NCBI RefSeq assembly: GCF_040954835.1
Contig: NC_090712.1
Coordinates: 1,621,284 to 1,685,283 of the forward strand
Source: Lepisosteus oculatus
Lineage: Eukaryota > Chordata > Actinopteri > Semionotiformes > Lepisosteidae
Direction of reading: 5' to 3'
Length of the DNA stretch: 64,000 nt
Position numbers and translations under genes: made by a program. Positions 1 through 14,198 of this stretch are shown piece after piece. Within the stretch, counting starts at the first letter, position 1; every line of letters begins with the position of its first letter. The notes beneath the pieces were generated by a model. It saw nothing but the letters and a program-made list of their open reading frames with translations. It had not been told where the DNA came from and ran no database searches.

Positions 1-3000
1 CGTGGATGAACCGTGCAAATCGGAAAACAAACTCCCTTTCAGAGCAGCATGTCAAAGGTGAGTGCCAGGCTTTGCAGCCTGCCCATGGGAGGAACACCAC
101 CCCTTCGGGGACTCCAGGCCTGCGGTCTCCATGGCGATGTACCTGGCTGGAGTGGCCGGCAGTCAGGCTCGTCAGTGTGGGAAGAGTCAGAGGAGACTCT
201 GCTGGCCTGATCAAGTGAGAGAGATGCTCAAACTAGGCAGCTAAACAATAGAAGTCGAACAGTGGAGAAAAGTTGGGTTTTGCGTGAGTTACACGAAAAA
301 AAAAAAAAACATCTCCAGGTAATCTGTATGTGGAAAGTTTTACGGGTGTTGAAAATCATTCATTAATGAAGCGACATTTAGATATCCAGCCACTATTTGG
401 ACAAGTTGCCTTGTTTTTGTTAGACTTGTTAAAATGACATCGGACAACTGGAACATATTCTGCTTGATAAGCTACCTCACAGCCCATCTCAGCCCAGAAC
501 CCTCTCCCTTTAAAACAGTGCTTGTCGATGTGGCTCACAGTGCCGACTGGATGTGTGCTGAGACAGTGGTAGTCAACTATTACGATAACGATGACTCTTC
601 CTTCACATGGAAGTTGCTAGAGAATGTGTAACAGCACCAAATCACAGTTGAACCATGAAGGGGAGGTTTCATGAACGTTTTGCTGTAAGTCTCTCCTTTA
701 CCTCCTCCAAGGAAGCCTCCACAGCAGAATGGTGTGTTTTCTTTCTGCTCTTTTCAGCAGGGAATAAACCTATCACTTGTTCCTTTGGAGCCTAGGTAAA
801 ATCATCAGGCACTCCTTTAGTTACAATTAAATAACATCCATAATTTGTCTTGAGATTAAAATGGCCTTCTTAGACCATGAAGATTGAAAGAAAAAACATT
901 GAGCAACACATTGCAGTACTGTCAATATCTGTGTTGATGGCTCATATGTTTTTTTCCAGTTCATTCCAGAACATAGTCTAATTCTATGTTCATAGGTTCA
1001 AAGTGTAAAAAGTATATAGCATATCACTCAAAATGAACACCACTTAAATGAAATGCTTATTACTTTAACAGTCTGCTTTTTCTTAAAGTCCTTCAGGAGT
1101 AATTGATGACCCTGGGTATCATTAAATCCAATGAAATTTAAAGGAGGAGAAGGTGAAGAGTTCTCTTAAATTTGCTGTCAGGCACTTAATTCTGGATGAA
1201 AGGAATGTTGTTAAGTTTGTGTTCCCCTCTTAAAAAGCCAAGATTTCTGACAGGAGGGAGCATGAGTTCGATGAAAGGGAGAGAGTGTGCTTTTTTCCCT
1301 CTTTTCTCTTTTCACACAAACATGCTCAGACATAGCTTTGCTTTCCACTAATTAAGCCATTTTAAACCCAACTGGCCTAACAGTGACATCTTGGTGGGGA
1401 ATCCAGGAGTCAATGGACCGATACAGAAGGAGGGACATTTATGGGGTGACTCCTACCATTGTTTCCTCTGGAGAGATCTTTTCCCCTTGGCCGATTCTGC
1501 CGCAGTGACCCCATACAATGAGAAGAATGCAGGGCTCTAACCTCATGGCACGCCACAATGGGGACAGTCGGAGAATAAAATTTCATGGTGTGGAGCTTGG
1601 GCTGCAGTCTTTCTCCAGTGCCAGAAATGTTACAGCTCCTCCAGTTTGTGGTTCTTTCTCGCGCACAGCAGCAGGGGCCAATCTGTTCCATACCTGGGGT
1701 GAAGTCTGAGCAAACTAAACTCACACAAAGGCTGCTTGTAGGTTTGGGGCCACAGGGATGATAAACATAATTACATGTTACCTCTAACACCATAATCATG
1801 CACTTTCTCTGAGCTGCTATCATTTGCAGACTTCAGAAATGCAACTTTTTCTTTGCTTCTACTTGCAACACAGTTTACTGCCGATCCTCCGCAGAGAAAG
1901 GAAATGTCTTACGCCTGGTCTCCTAGTTTCTGCTTGTTCTAGTTTCAAGGTATGTGACTCAGCAGCCTGGTCACACACGCAGAGGGTCTCTGCAACGTGA
2001 AACCCAATGGAAGACTTCACCTGTCTTCTCGGTTTCATTTGTTCAATAGCTTTATGAAGTACATTTAAAATATTAAATAGGAACATTTTGGGAGACTTCC
2101 AGCATTTCAGAGTTTACTGTAAATGCAGATTTGTTTAATAAAGATATCCTTGAAACAGAGTTATAGTTATAGAGATGTGAATATATCGGTAGTTGAGCCA
2201 AGACATAGCTCTGAGAATACAGCAGCTTTCAGAAACCATTGCATTTTTGATACACTGTCTAAAATGATAAAAAATATATGTACATATAAAGTATCAGATA
2301 GATGTTCTGATAAAGGCTGAAATAAATGACACTTCAAAAGAGCCTACTTCTTTTCTGAGCTAAAATAAAAGTCTTGTTGAAAAATTAATAATAAACAGAT
2401 GAAAAATCATCAGATTGATTTTTTTGTTCCAGCTGGACCTCTGTAAGTGGGTGTTTCTCAGGCTGACAGAAAACAAAACTTTGGTCAATGGCTCTGTGAA
2501 TTTCTCTCGCTACATCTTACAGGGACAAAATAAGGCCCCTTGAAGTATTCAGTTCACTTGATATATCTCCAGTTTTAATTTGCTTTTAAAGACTTTGGGT
2601 TTTCTTCAATGCACATGTGAACTTCTCATCATGTCAGATTGCATCAGTGATGTTGAGGCCCAAATCTCTTGTGATCTGCAGTTGCCTTAACTTTTTTTTT
2701 TATTCGCAGAGTTTTTAATTTTTTTAAATAACCAGTTGATGCCACCTGCTACTTTTTTTAAGGGCTTTGCCAGTTATCCCTTTGTTCTGTAGGAGCCATG
2801 TGTTGTCATAATGTAGCACCATTAAACAAAGTGTTTAGTGCAGTTTCAGCAGAGCCAAAACATGAACAACAAAGCATACCAATTATAGAGTCATTTATGT
2901 GTTTGTTAAGGCTTCAAAATGTGCCCAGCTCTCTCTGGCAGGCCATATTGAGAAGGTCACAGCGAACATCTGAGATGCCATTTTATTACAGTGTGTGTAA

Positions 3001-6000
3001 TGCCTCTCTCCTTTTAATACATAAGAGAAGAAAAAAAAAAGAGTTCCTTATAATAATTTGGCTCTAAATGTCTACACACATTGCTCTCGCGTCTGTAACA
3101 GCATGTGTTTCTAGGATTGTTCTGGAAGGGAAAATGCCGAAACAGCAGGGAGCAGAAGATAAACAGGCAATTCGTGACTCATTAAAAAAGGCAATGCTGG
3201 CCAACATTGTGGAGAGTGTGAGGACCTCCGTTCCAACTGGGCTATAAACTTTTTCTCCACCAGCTGGACCGAGCATCTGTCAGGCTTCGGAAGGAGAGAT
3301 AATCTGGTACAAATGATTTCGGAGTGTCGCATTTAAAAAACCTGACGACTTACATAACAGCACTGATTAGGAACCCAGGGAACTGTTTGAGCAATGACAC
3401 AGCTTATTGTCAGAAAGTTATGGCTGTGGTGTGTGAGAGCAGCATCCTTCTTCAAAACTGTTTGCAGCTTATCTGAGCACTTGGTGTCCATTGCTAAACA
3501 TGGCTTTAAAGGGAAACACACACCTATAGGGGTTGGGAGGTGGAGTATAAATTTGGAATTTTGCATGACACGAGCTATTTCTTTTCTGACCGTTCTCCTG
3601 CAATAGAGCTTTAGAATGAGCACTGCTGTCCCCCTTGAGCCTTGATCATGGGCATTATTGCCACAACAAATGTCCTAGCTTTGGTGCACAGTTAACAGGA
3701 CCTGTTGCCAGAGACTTCCTGAACAACTGCAGCAGATAAGAGCACTTCTTGCCACTAAGAGACACGGCCTTGATTTTTATGTTGCAAGTCGATTGTTTGT
3801 AGAACAAAACATATCTCATCAGGTCGTTAATTGTTTGATGAGAATATACTGTACCCATTCTTATTTCCCTCAATGTGCAGGCATTGCTTCAACAGCACCA
3901 AAGGCAGGGCGTTACTGACACTAAGCCAAATTAGATTTATGATTAAAATTAAATGCAACCTTTACAGATTTAACCTCAAGGAAAGGAAAACAGGAAATGA
4001 TGCCAACCGTGATTCTTGCCCAGATTTTAATGTCAGACTGACAAGCTCTTATTTAGAAATGTCTTATATATCTCTGCATTCCCACACAGTGTCTAGAAGA
4101 TGCTGCTTGTCATGCCAAAAGCCTGCATATGACACAGATCTCCCCAGGCTTCAAGCCTACTGGGCATGCTCACAGCTGAAGCAAGCCCTTCCCTGTGACT
4201 GAAAGAAGACCTAACACTGTTCTTCTGTTGAGTAAATGACAGGACTGGTGTGCCTGCTTACAGGCTACACCTGCACCTAGAGGTGCTGTATTGAAACTGC
4301 ATTATCACCATCCTAATACATCCAAAATGTATTGATGTTTTTTGCTCCTTAGGAATTATCACATTTGTAACATGTTGTCACATATGTGTTACAGACTGTG
4401 CCCATTCTTCATAAATGTATCACAGAAGTGAATCAAAATGACATATACTTGACCCTTAGATTTAAAATATGTTCTTATATGTTTTTAAAAAATGAGCACC
4501 TTTAAATATTACTGAATATACAAAACAGGCTTCCAGGCTTCCTGTACTGGTAAAGCAAATCACAGCTCAGAGCACAACAGAAGCAAGTGAATGACAACAA
4601 GAACTATTAGAATATTTGCCAAGAAGTTAGGAATAACAAGAAATATGCAAGACAGACATGTGTAAATCCAATGCACAATATTTTTGATTGAGCTAGTTTG
4701 GAAAACTAGGAAATATAAATGTGTTTTTATTGTTGGGGGGTCATTAAACTCAAAATTAATTGGTCCATTTTCTAAGAACTAGCTGAAGCCAAACATATTC
4801 TCTTCAATCTAATACTGGATAAAAGTAAAAACATCTTCCTATGCATGTCCATAAAGGGCTTTGTTATTTCTCACCCAAATCTCTAAAGTACTTTGAAAAG
4901 TATCGTATAACACATTCCCTCAAGTTCAGGGAAGGATTTTTTGGAGGCCTTAGAATTAATGAGGATGTTTACCACCTAGTTAAAAGATGAGCACAGATTA
5001 AGACATGAAATATATATAAGACAGGGTAATATAGCTTTTACTTCCATGCCAGAACAGAAATGGCACCTGCCCAGAGCCCTAACAGAGCAGCAGAAGGGAT
5101 GGCTTTCATTCTGCATCGTCAGGGTATAATTTCTACTTTCAAAAACTTTATGGGTCCCCAATCTAATCTTTTCTGCATATAAAAACATTAGCATATGGTT
5201 TAAGACAGCACAGGGCTGAAGAGTCCAGCTCCCTGATGCAGCATCGCGAGTGAGGTGACATTCGCATGCATGTGATCCCGGTGGCCCTCTGCTCCGTTTT
5301 TACTTGGGATTGGAGAGTCGTGGAACTTGGGGCCACAGACGTTGCTCCGGAGCTCAGGATGAACTCTAACAGGAAAGTTACCAGGCAGGCTCAATCATCT
5401 CTGTTCCTGCCAAAGGTTGAGACCCCGTATGGCTCTCAAAGTAACATTAAAAATCTGCTGTTTCATAATTGCGAATTTCTACATTTATGGCTGGCGTTAA
5501 AACGGGCCGTTCTTGGGGACAGTTGGACCACAGCGTGCCCTCTGAGCAGATGGGATGCAATATGGCGCATTTTTCCACTGCCAGATGTGGAGTAGCGTGG
5601 TGCATGGCGATCAGGAGCAATGATTGGTGAAACATCTGGATCACGACTGGTCACTCTTTCGGAGCATGTTTACCGCAGAGCGGAAGAGGAGCCAGTACCA
5701 CTACCTGATTCTATGTCACCCTAGTTTTGGCCCAAGACAAAGCACCATTTCAGATTCTTTGACCTCTGGGAGGTAGCAAAAGATGCCCGTTCAGAGCCAG
5801 CTGAGTTCTTCATATGCCCAGCTCCAGGCCTGTCACGGGTGACAGACACAGAGCTCCACCTCAAAAGTCATTAGAAGAGAGAGGATGTCAATCAGCTGGG
5901 CAGTCTAGCAGTTTGATGTAGTCTGGCTCAACATGTGCCTGTCATGGGCTGATGGACAAGCGGAGTTTCCCACCTTGTAGGGGGTAATACTGGGGCTGCT

Positions 6001-6271
6001 CGTATCCATAAAATACAGTGTGTGCCGGTGAGCAGGGCTGGGGTAGATAAAGGGGTTGTCTGCACACTTAGAACTGAGTTCTGCATTTGTAACAAACATT
6101 AAAGCCTTTGTGATATGATAAGAGAAAGGGAGGATGCCTGAACAGACAGGCCAAGAATTTCACTCTTAGGTGGCCTGGCCTGCAAGATCTTGCGCACTGT
6201 AGTTCTCTGACACAGAATTGATTTTAGACGTTATTTTGCATCTGGAGAATTTCTCTTTCAAAAGCTGGTCA
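1..6271. other. Gene-free, mostly unique sequence
   Basis: I see no convincing coding exon on either strand; open frames are short (under 140 codons), overlap in several frames and look like no family I recognise. The only repeat identified is a foldback-element arm near 735-797. The stretch at 5200-5650 is richer in CG dinucleotides than its surroundings but has no clear promoter or exon signal. Confidence 0.5.
735..797 (+). repeat. Foldback/MITE-like element, single arm fragment
   Basis: This short segment matches one arm of the foldback family seen in fuller form at 24.1, 38.2 and 39.3 kb. The shared words are the stretch around 'ctcttttcagcagggaata', then 'aacctat', 'cacttgttcctttg' and 'gcctaggt'. 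No second arm is present, so it is a truncated relic. Confidence 0.55.
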
Positions 6272-6640
6272 TATTCAATTCAATTCAATTCAATTAAACT
6301 TTATTGTCATTAAACTTACACAGGTGCATAGTATAATGAAAAGTGTTTCTCATTAGTCACTCAGGTGCAGTATATAAATAGGACAGAAGATAAGACAATA
6401 GACAGTTACACAATAGCAATAACAGTAACATGTAATAACATAACATAAATAACATGTAACCAAGTAATCAAAACTGTGCAAAATTCCGCAAACAGAGAAA
6501 ATATAACAGGACAAAAACAGTGCAAGGTAATTCTTGGAACAGTGCAAAAAAAATAGTGTGGTTAAAAGTAGTATGGTTAATTAATAAATATTAAATATTA
6601 TTATGCCTGTTACAATTTTACTGGGCTATCGAGGGGACAG
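6272..6640 (-). mobile_element. LINE 3' end (L2/CR1-like), non-coding tail
   Basis: On the plus strand this begins with a pentanucleotide run (attca, about four copies), then 'tttattgtcatt', and a stretch with 'aca caggtgcatagtataatga'. The same layout (short tandem repeat, TTTATTGTCATT-like word, 'caggtgtatggtataatgaaa') occurs at 37343 and 42600, where it is linked to reverse-transcriptase coding sequence on the minus strand. I therefore read it as the 3' untranslated tail of a 5'-truncated LINE on the minus strand. The far boundary near 6640 is approximate and no coding part is retained. Confidence 0.6.
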
Positions 6641-6879
6641 TACAATTAACAAAATGCCAAGGGGTAAAGTTAATGGAATACCTTTAAAACAAAACAAATG
6701 CTAACAGCATTCCATTACATTTCTGCTGTGATCACATTGAATCCGCATCAGCATTTAAACAGAGGAGAGGGCTGCGGGCTTTAATTTAAGGAACCGAGAG
6801 GATATCCAGAGAGACTTCAAATTGACAGAATTTCAGATTAAAATAAGGAGGAAGTCACCAGGAGTAGCTCCCACCAAGC

Positions 6880-7090
6880 AACTAATGATAAATAGTTTTT
6901 CAGTGCATTCTGCAATCTTGAAATGCTTTACAGGCATAATCACAGTTAAGACACGATTGCCCAATTAAGCAATCACAAGAATAATTTCACAGGAGAGCAA
7001 TCACTGGGTAATTATTTAACTTATTGATGCATTGAAACAGTTTAAAGCAAGCAACTTTTGTTTTGTTCGCTGTGAATTGTGCACACGCTC
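6880..7090. promoter_or_regulatory. Candidate conserved noncoding/enhancer-like block
   Basis: The segment is free of recognisable repeats and crowded with homeodomain-type cores (CCAATTAAG, GCAATCAC twice, GGTAATTATT, TTATTGATG). Blocks like this are common in gene deserts beside developmental genes. This is judged by eye from composition only; conservation cannot be seen in a single sequence. Confidence 0.2.
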
Positions 7091-9859
7091 AATGGCCAAG
7101 GGTGTCCGAATGCTCGTGAGGATGGCTCAGTGAGCTCTAGGGAGTGTACCACTTCAGTCGGTACCTTTTCAAATGGACAATCCCAAGGTAATAATAAAGA
7201 AACCTATGTTGACTGATGCACACTGATGCACCAACCCAGCCACGCACTGCAGTGAGTGCTTGATGCTATTCCTGTATACCACAGCTGGCCCAGTCTTTTG
7301 GTATGACTCAGGTCTGAAGGCAAATAATAATAAGATGCAGAAGAAGTAATGAATAGTGGGGAGAATATTAAAGTTTCTTGCAAATTGTTAACTGCGGTAT
7401 AGCATGAGGTACAGCCACATATGGAGGTACAGCCACTTGGAAAGTTATAATTATCTTACAAAATAGAAAGCTTTCAAAGCAAAGGGTATGTTCTTCTAAT
7501 AAAGGAGGTATTTCTATGTTTTGAAATAAAAAAGCTGTGAAGATGCTAAGTGTATCTTATGTTGTTTCACTCTTGGGGTCCTGCAGGCAACAGAAAGAGA
7601 ATCTTCTGAGTCCAAACCAGGTTCACAGTGACGAAAGGCTTTATGAACCTGACTCTGCAGATGTGATTTGCAGACAGTTGGCCCCTGGGGACCGTTAGTG
7701 ATGTGCATCAGGGGCCCGCACAGACGTCTCCCACATCTCTGTCATAGCCATAAAGGCTATAGCAGACCACCACTCTGGTTTTTAAATTTTTATTTAGTAA
7801 AATCCCTTGCTTATATATATATATTTCATGATTTAAATTGTGCTATGTTATAAATAGTTACAGCAAAGAAGCCAGTCAAACCCATAGAAAGCCCATGGAA
7901 AGAACCTTAACCTTTTGGAGATTTTTTAATCATGCTTTTTTGGATTTGAGCTGCTAAAAAATGTGTTTCCATCCAGTTTGGAATCTGAATGAACCAGGAG
8001 GCAGGATGAACGGGACATTCTACTGAAGAATAAGGTGCTGGTGAAATAGCCCAATATGAGACCAATACAGTTTTTTTCTCCTTCCTTATGAATAACTAGT
8101 GATGTGTGTCAATATTGCAGCTCCATAGTAACCATATGGTTTCCCTAAGCAGACAGGCGATTGTTCGGCACTGTGAAATATTGTGTTACCCCATGAGCTT
8201 TGGAGCCAGTGGAAGCAGGAACTGTTGTTAAGACTGACAGTTACATTGTGTGAATGAATGGCGAAAACTTCTGAAGAAAACACGCTAGTGGACCCAGACA
8301 GAATGTCCTGACCTTTGGTAAAAAGGCCGATTTGGCATGGTATAGGGTCTCCCTCTGTCTCTCACTACTATACATTACACCTATCCAAAGAGACTCTCCT
8401 CTCTTCTGGATGACGTGTCCCCAGTTAAATGTCCACGGTGTTTTATGAGAACACAAGCACAGTTACAAAAGAGCCGAGGCCAATCGACCCATCTAGTCTG
8501 TTTGGTAGTTAGTTGGTAGTTAATTGATGCATGAATCTCATCCACAGCTTTATGATGGTTTTTATGAAAGAAACCATCTTATTGGCTACAACAACACGGC
8601 TATGTACTTTGTTTTACCTCCTACAACCCTTTGTGTAAAGACATGCACTGTTCTCAGCTTCAAAGGCACATCCATGCAGCTCCCACTTGTTCGTTTATGA
8701 GATTTATGTCCACTCTTAACCTGGCTGACTCTGGAGTGACAATTCAGAGCCCTTGTAGACAAAGAGCTCTCAGCACCGGCACTCACAGCTGACATTATCA
8801 GGGTTTGGTTTGAGGCCATTTGGAGATGCTGATCAGTTGTTTTTGTTCTGAAGCACACCTGGCTGTTCAATGTTGATTGGAAACAAACAGGAGAAAATAA
8901 TAATAAATCAAAACTACACCAACAGAGGTGGACAGGTACACTAGTCACGGCACTGCTCATATTTATGAGTCTTGTTTCATTTCTTCCTTTATACCGCCCT
9001 CCTCCTCAAAAGCCAAGATTCAAATTCAGCACTTTCCTGCTTGCTTACGGCTGTCCTATACAGCCATGGCTAAAATACTACCAACACCATCTAAGACACT
9101 AACTTACAAGAGCAATACCAATATCCACGATTCCGAAATTACTGACATACTCAAACGGAACAAAAGAGATTTAGATTTGACTAAAAAATATTTTTTTTAC
9201 TTTTGTCTGAGATGTTCAGGGGCCCCAACAATGCTAAAGAATGTCGTCAGTTGTGGAAAAATGTAACAAAATTCTTCATTAAACAGAAAGAGGCAGCACT
9301 TGTGCAGACAAACTAAACTCCCTGCAGAGCCAAAGAAAAAAGCAAACGACTCAGAAGTGTCCTGGAAAGTCTGTCCCCCCCAATTCCGACTCTTCCAGCT
9401 TCTCTCCCTCTCCCTCCCCCAGTTTAGATTTCTGTAATGAAGTTCTTATTCATGTAAAACAAATCCTCTTCAGCACAGTGGATAGCAGTTCCAGATGGTG
9501 CATTATTTCAGCCACCTCTTGTGATTCTTTATTCTGCTCTCTTACCTTGATGATAAACAGTTCCTGAACTTGTGTGAGCCTGGCCTGTGGGGCACTCTGG
9601 CCCAGTGCAGCACGGAGCTCAAATCTGGCGAAGACAAAGGAAACTCTAGACCCCGGCACTTAAGGGCTATGCAAACACCTGAGGAAATATCTCAATCCAC
9701 AGGGAGGGAAGATGCTTCAGGTGGACCTGTCGCTCGCCAAAACCCTTCTAGACGAAGGCTCCAGTCCCTTCATAATCCTGAGAAATTAGCAATATGGGCT
9801 GTTATGCATATATGCATCTTGATCAAAGTGAGGACTTGCCCAAAGCACTGATCCAGCAG

Positions 9860-10060
9860 CACCGCCATCATCAGCGACATCTCTGAAGCCAATTAGCATT
9901 CTGTTAGCACATTCTGTTTTGTTCTCTATTAAATACCAGCTAAATTGATGCACGCCATGCCTTTATCTTAAAAATAATGCCGAACAATTAAAGCCCGTGT
10001 CTCTTTGCTCAGCTTTTGATCCCTCACAAAGAGTTCCCACTTGCTGCTTCTGGATGTAAT
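9860..10060. promoter_or_regulatory. Candidate conserved noncoding/enhancer-like block
   Basis: A non-repetitive block with CCAATTAGC, a GATGCACGCC word and GAACAATTAAAG within 120 bp, fitting clustered homeodomain and SOX-type sites. No splice sites or long frame explain it. It is a guess from motif density, without evidence of conservation or activity. Confidence 0.2.
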
Positions 10061-12300
10061 GTTCAGCAAGTCAGCAGACCCCAAGCAAGAGAGTAACAAG
10101 CGTAGGGGGAGCCTGCCTTGTTTTTGCTCAATCGGGGTATTCAGCCCCAGTGTTTAAACCATCACTTTGATTTATTTGTCCACATTGACCCCCGTATACA
10201 CTGCTTAATTATCCCAGAATAATGTTTGAAGTGCCTCCTGACAACAGCTGAATGGACAGTCAGCCACGTTCTGTGAGCCAACTGTTGACCTGATGGCTGA
10301 AGTGCAGGCCAGGGGTCAGAGGGCACGCCCCTTCCGACCAGCCCCCTCCATTCTGCGCTGACCTGGACGGAGCCACTCTTTTCTGGGCTTCTGCTCGGGC
10401 CTGAGTGATTCGCCCCGTAACCTAACAAGTGGTTCAAAAAGTGACCGCAGACCACGGAACAAGCAATTGCACTTAACCAGCTAGCTCCTTGTGGTAAATC
10501 ATTAACCAACTGGACACCCCTCCCTGCCTCCGAGCCCTGAGATCCAAAGCAGTGAATATGGGTCTCATTCTTGTGTCGTCTAATGCATTTCCAGTGGAAT
10601 TATGTATTCTGTCATCACTCCAAGTAACTCATTTAGCAAAAAAAAAACAATACAAGGGAGAGAGTGCGGCTTTGAACGTTTTTTTTATTTTGAAATTCAC
10701 AAGAGACAATGACATTTCCTTTGCATTTGGGTCTTTTACATGTAAATTGCACCTATACTCTGTGTGGAAAAAAACAAACAAAACATCCTTTTTGCTGTTT
10801 GGCATATTATAGTCCTACTTGATCTGAAATAAAGCAGAACTAATTACAAGGAAGGTGGTCTTGTGAGAATAAACATTTAAAAACTACCCAGCATGATACC
10901 TGTGAAGGCATTTAACTCTTTTTTTTTCTTTGTTTATTTAATTGTGCTTTTATGAGCTTTGAAAATGAAGGGTGGGCATACTTTTTTTATTGTGTTGGAT
11001 ATGAATAAATGAACAGAAGAAATTTGGATTAAAAAAAAAATCCAAACCCTAGTTTACACCCTGTGTTTATTACAAACATCACACACAATTCTGCAGTTGT
11101 TACAGAAAGAATTTTGATTTTTAATTGAAGCTGTTGAATTGTTGCTGGGGAAAGCAACACTTTTCCATCAAAAATAAATCCTGAGGATTTCAGCGTTGGG
11201 CTGATGAATGGGAAAGGAAGGACAAAACGAGAGACAGAACTTTTTTTAAGTGCAAAGCTTGCACTAGCATGAGACAAATGCCAATTTTAATAAATTTGTA
11301 CTGCACGGTTTTAAGATTAGCCAACACAAAAACTTTGTATAATTTACAAATTTCTCTGGTAAATCATTTTCTTATTTTAGCTGGCAAAGAACAAAGTTAA
11401 AAAATGTTGACAAAACAATAAAAACACGCAATGCATCTTTATCAAAGGCACATGACCAATTATCACACTCTTCATTTGTCAAAACTCTTCCCTATCACTG
11501 TATGTGGCGTGGTTTAAAGATGTCCAATTCACAGGAATACCTTCGACCATTAAATCTCATGCAAATAAAGCATGATTTTCAAACAACAGAAGTGTGATGC
11601 AATTTTCCCTTTCATCACAAAGAACTTTTGGGTTAAAATCAGACTCGAACACCTCAACCGTTACGAAACTGCAGCAACCAAATTAAATGTATACAGCTGT
11701 GTGTGTTACAAGGTATTACTAGAGGTATTGACAAGTACAAAACCAACTTTGATAAAGGGGAGACAAATTATTAAGAAAGTATTCTCTCTAAAATGTAGAA
11801 TGACTGTTGACTACACATCTACCAAGTCATATCTATTTGTTTATTAGGGGCCTGTTTGTATTTCATATACTGTATACCCATTTGTTAAGCAGAAATGGTG
11901 GAACTCGAATGCTTCCCCTATATGGAGTGCTCACCTCCTGTTGAATTATGTCAGGAGTGAGATGAAAGTAAGGTAGCCTGCGCCTTCCCAGGCAGACAAT
12001 GCAGCCTCTCTGGGATCACACTGTGCCGCCCGCTGGCTGCAGTTACCCAGGAGCCTGCAGCCTGCAGCTTGAGTAATGTTCTTGTCACCAAGGCCCTGAC
12101 AGCAGAAGTGTGGAGAGACTGATGGGGCGCCCTGCTGCCTCTGGCTTTGTGCTCCTGCCCTGGCTTTTACTCCAGGGGTGGAAATAATACATGCAGAGAG
12201 TAAACACTTAACGCAACTTAACAGTAACAGTTCTCTTTCTCAGGGTATCAGCTATTTCACATGGCCCAGAGGTCTTCAGAAAGCTTACTGAAATCTAGTA

Positions 12301-12358
12301 GATATAGATATAGATATAGATATAGATATAGATATAGATATAGATATAGATATAGATA
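12301..12358 (+). repeat. (GATATA)n microsatellite
   Basis: About nine and a half perfect copies of the hexamer GATATA, followed by slightly degenerate GATAAA units. The near-perfect purity suggests recent expansion and likely length polymorphism. Confidence 0.97.
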
Positions 12359-14182
12359 AAGATAAAATTGCTGAATAGGCTGAGAAAAGGATGATTTTTA
12401 GATAGGCCATTTAAATATTTAGAATATAAAATACAGCCACTGTGGTCCCTGGCTTTGGTGCTCCTGGGTGGGCATCAGTTTTGATTGCCTTGGATACGAA
12501 TAAATTCGAACAGAAGAGACTTCTTTCTCTGTTTTGTCCAAAGACACTTAAGTAGCACTGACTAACCCTGTCAAGAGGCTGACAATTCTCCCCTACTATC
12601 TTTTCCTCAGAAGACCACTGTCCTGCCCACGTCTCACTGATTGATTCTTAACTTTGTAAAGCCTTTTGACTGCTGTAATGGGCCTTAATCCCTTCCCTCG
12701 GCCCCTCAGACATCTTTCCTAGAAGTGCTGTGATCTCCTCACTCCAATCAGCCCTTCCATCTCACTAGAGTCTTGTCATAACAAGGAGGTTAGGCAATTC
12801 CTTTGATACAATTGACATTCCATACGATTGTAGCCCCTCTGAAGGTTGGTCTTCCTCAAAGGTGGGATTCAAACAGCCTTAATAACAGCTGGCCTGTTCT
12901 AATCACCAGCAATCTGCAAACAGACAGCTGAGCCTGGTGACACCAGGTGCCAGCGCCCATGGGATCGATCTACAACTCTGCTTTGCTATAGTTCTCTGTG
13001 CATTGAGCCCATGTAAAGGTAACAGCGATGTCTAAACATTGTAATAAAGAGGTACTTCTTCCGGGCTAACAGCTCCACTGTGTAAGGAAATATGTTAGCA
13101 CACTGTAGCAGACTGGGGTGCTTAGCTGCACATCACACTGTTCTGGATTTTATAATTCACCACTTTAAGGTCTTTAAAAATATCACCGACTTGCTCGCAG
13201 GGTATGAAACAGGGTATAAAAAGAGTTTTGTTACCAAGACAGATGACTTGACTGACTGGTGTCATCTTCTGTTTTTTTTTCCTTATGTAGCGGGACCTTC
13301 ATGGGATAATATTTTTGTAGGAAGGTGTTTTTCCGTTCGTTACTGAAGCTGTAACAAAATCATTATTCTAGCATGCACAGTGAGTCCCTGCAAACCTCTG
13401 CTCAGATATAGAAAAGGAAGTAGAAATGTCTCCCATCCTCAGTGGACATGGAAGGGGCTAGGTTACGTATAGTGTATCGGTTGGATTTGTTTTGGCCCTG
13501 CTGGGCAAGGGCTGGGGTATTTAGATCAATATAAGCATGGCTGATGCTTGATTTCTGAGCTTTGAAATGTCGCTTATTGGGCTCTTTAAAAATTAATCAA
13601 AACCAAGCTCAGTAATACAAGGGAACTGCACAGGACATCAGAGGTGCAATTAATTGCAGGTCATAATGGACAGAGTTTGGTTTGCACTCACAAATAAAAT
13701 CAAAATATCAGAGTCAAAGTCCAAATATTTGACCCACCAGCGTCCAGGTTTGTATCTTCATGGTGTATTGCATCTTACACAGCAGTGGGATAGTATCAGG
13801 TCTGGAAATACGAAGGGGTTATAAAGGTTATATAAAGGTTAAGGTTTGATCTATTTCAGGTCTAGGCTACTGAATTTTGTAAAAGTTCGGGAGGAAAGTA
13901 GGAGCCTGTGAGTTTTGGTACACGTATGTCTGCGCTACAGCAGATAATCAGTTTTGAGGAAGTGTTACAGGGCTGCTGGTCCCTGGAAGCTTTCGCCCCT
14001 GTGAAGACACGCACAAGCTGCCCTGTGCCTGCAGGCTCCTGAGTGGAGGGGCCCATCACCTCCGCAGAACGTCCTGAAGGGCAGGGCAGGAGCAGAGGAG
14101 AAGCGGGGGTCTGGAGCGCAGCCCTGTGCCTGCCGCAGCGTCACGTGGAGAAGGCCCACCCCTCTCAGCTCCCCCAAATCCG

Positions 14183-14198
14183 CCCCCCCCCCCCCCCC
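14183..14198 (+). repeat. Poly(C) tract
   Basis: Sixteen uninterrupted C residues preceded by CG and followed by GA. Such tracts are polymorphic and error-prone in sequencing. Confidence 0.9.

Larger units (their letters stand above)
6641..12300. other. Gene-free unique region with possible conserved noncoding blocks
   Basis: No exon or named repeat was recognised here. Two blocks, about 6880-7090 and 9860-10060, stand out by lack of repeats and dense homeodomain/SOX-like words and are listed separately. Open frames at 8586-8960 (minus) and 8928-9266 (plus) show no family resemblance and were not accepted as genes. Confidence 0.45.
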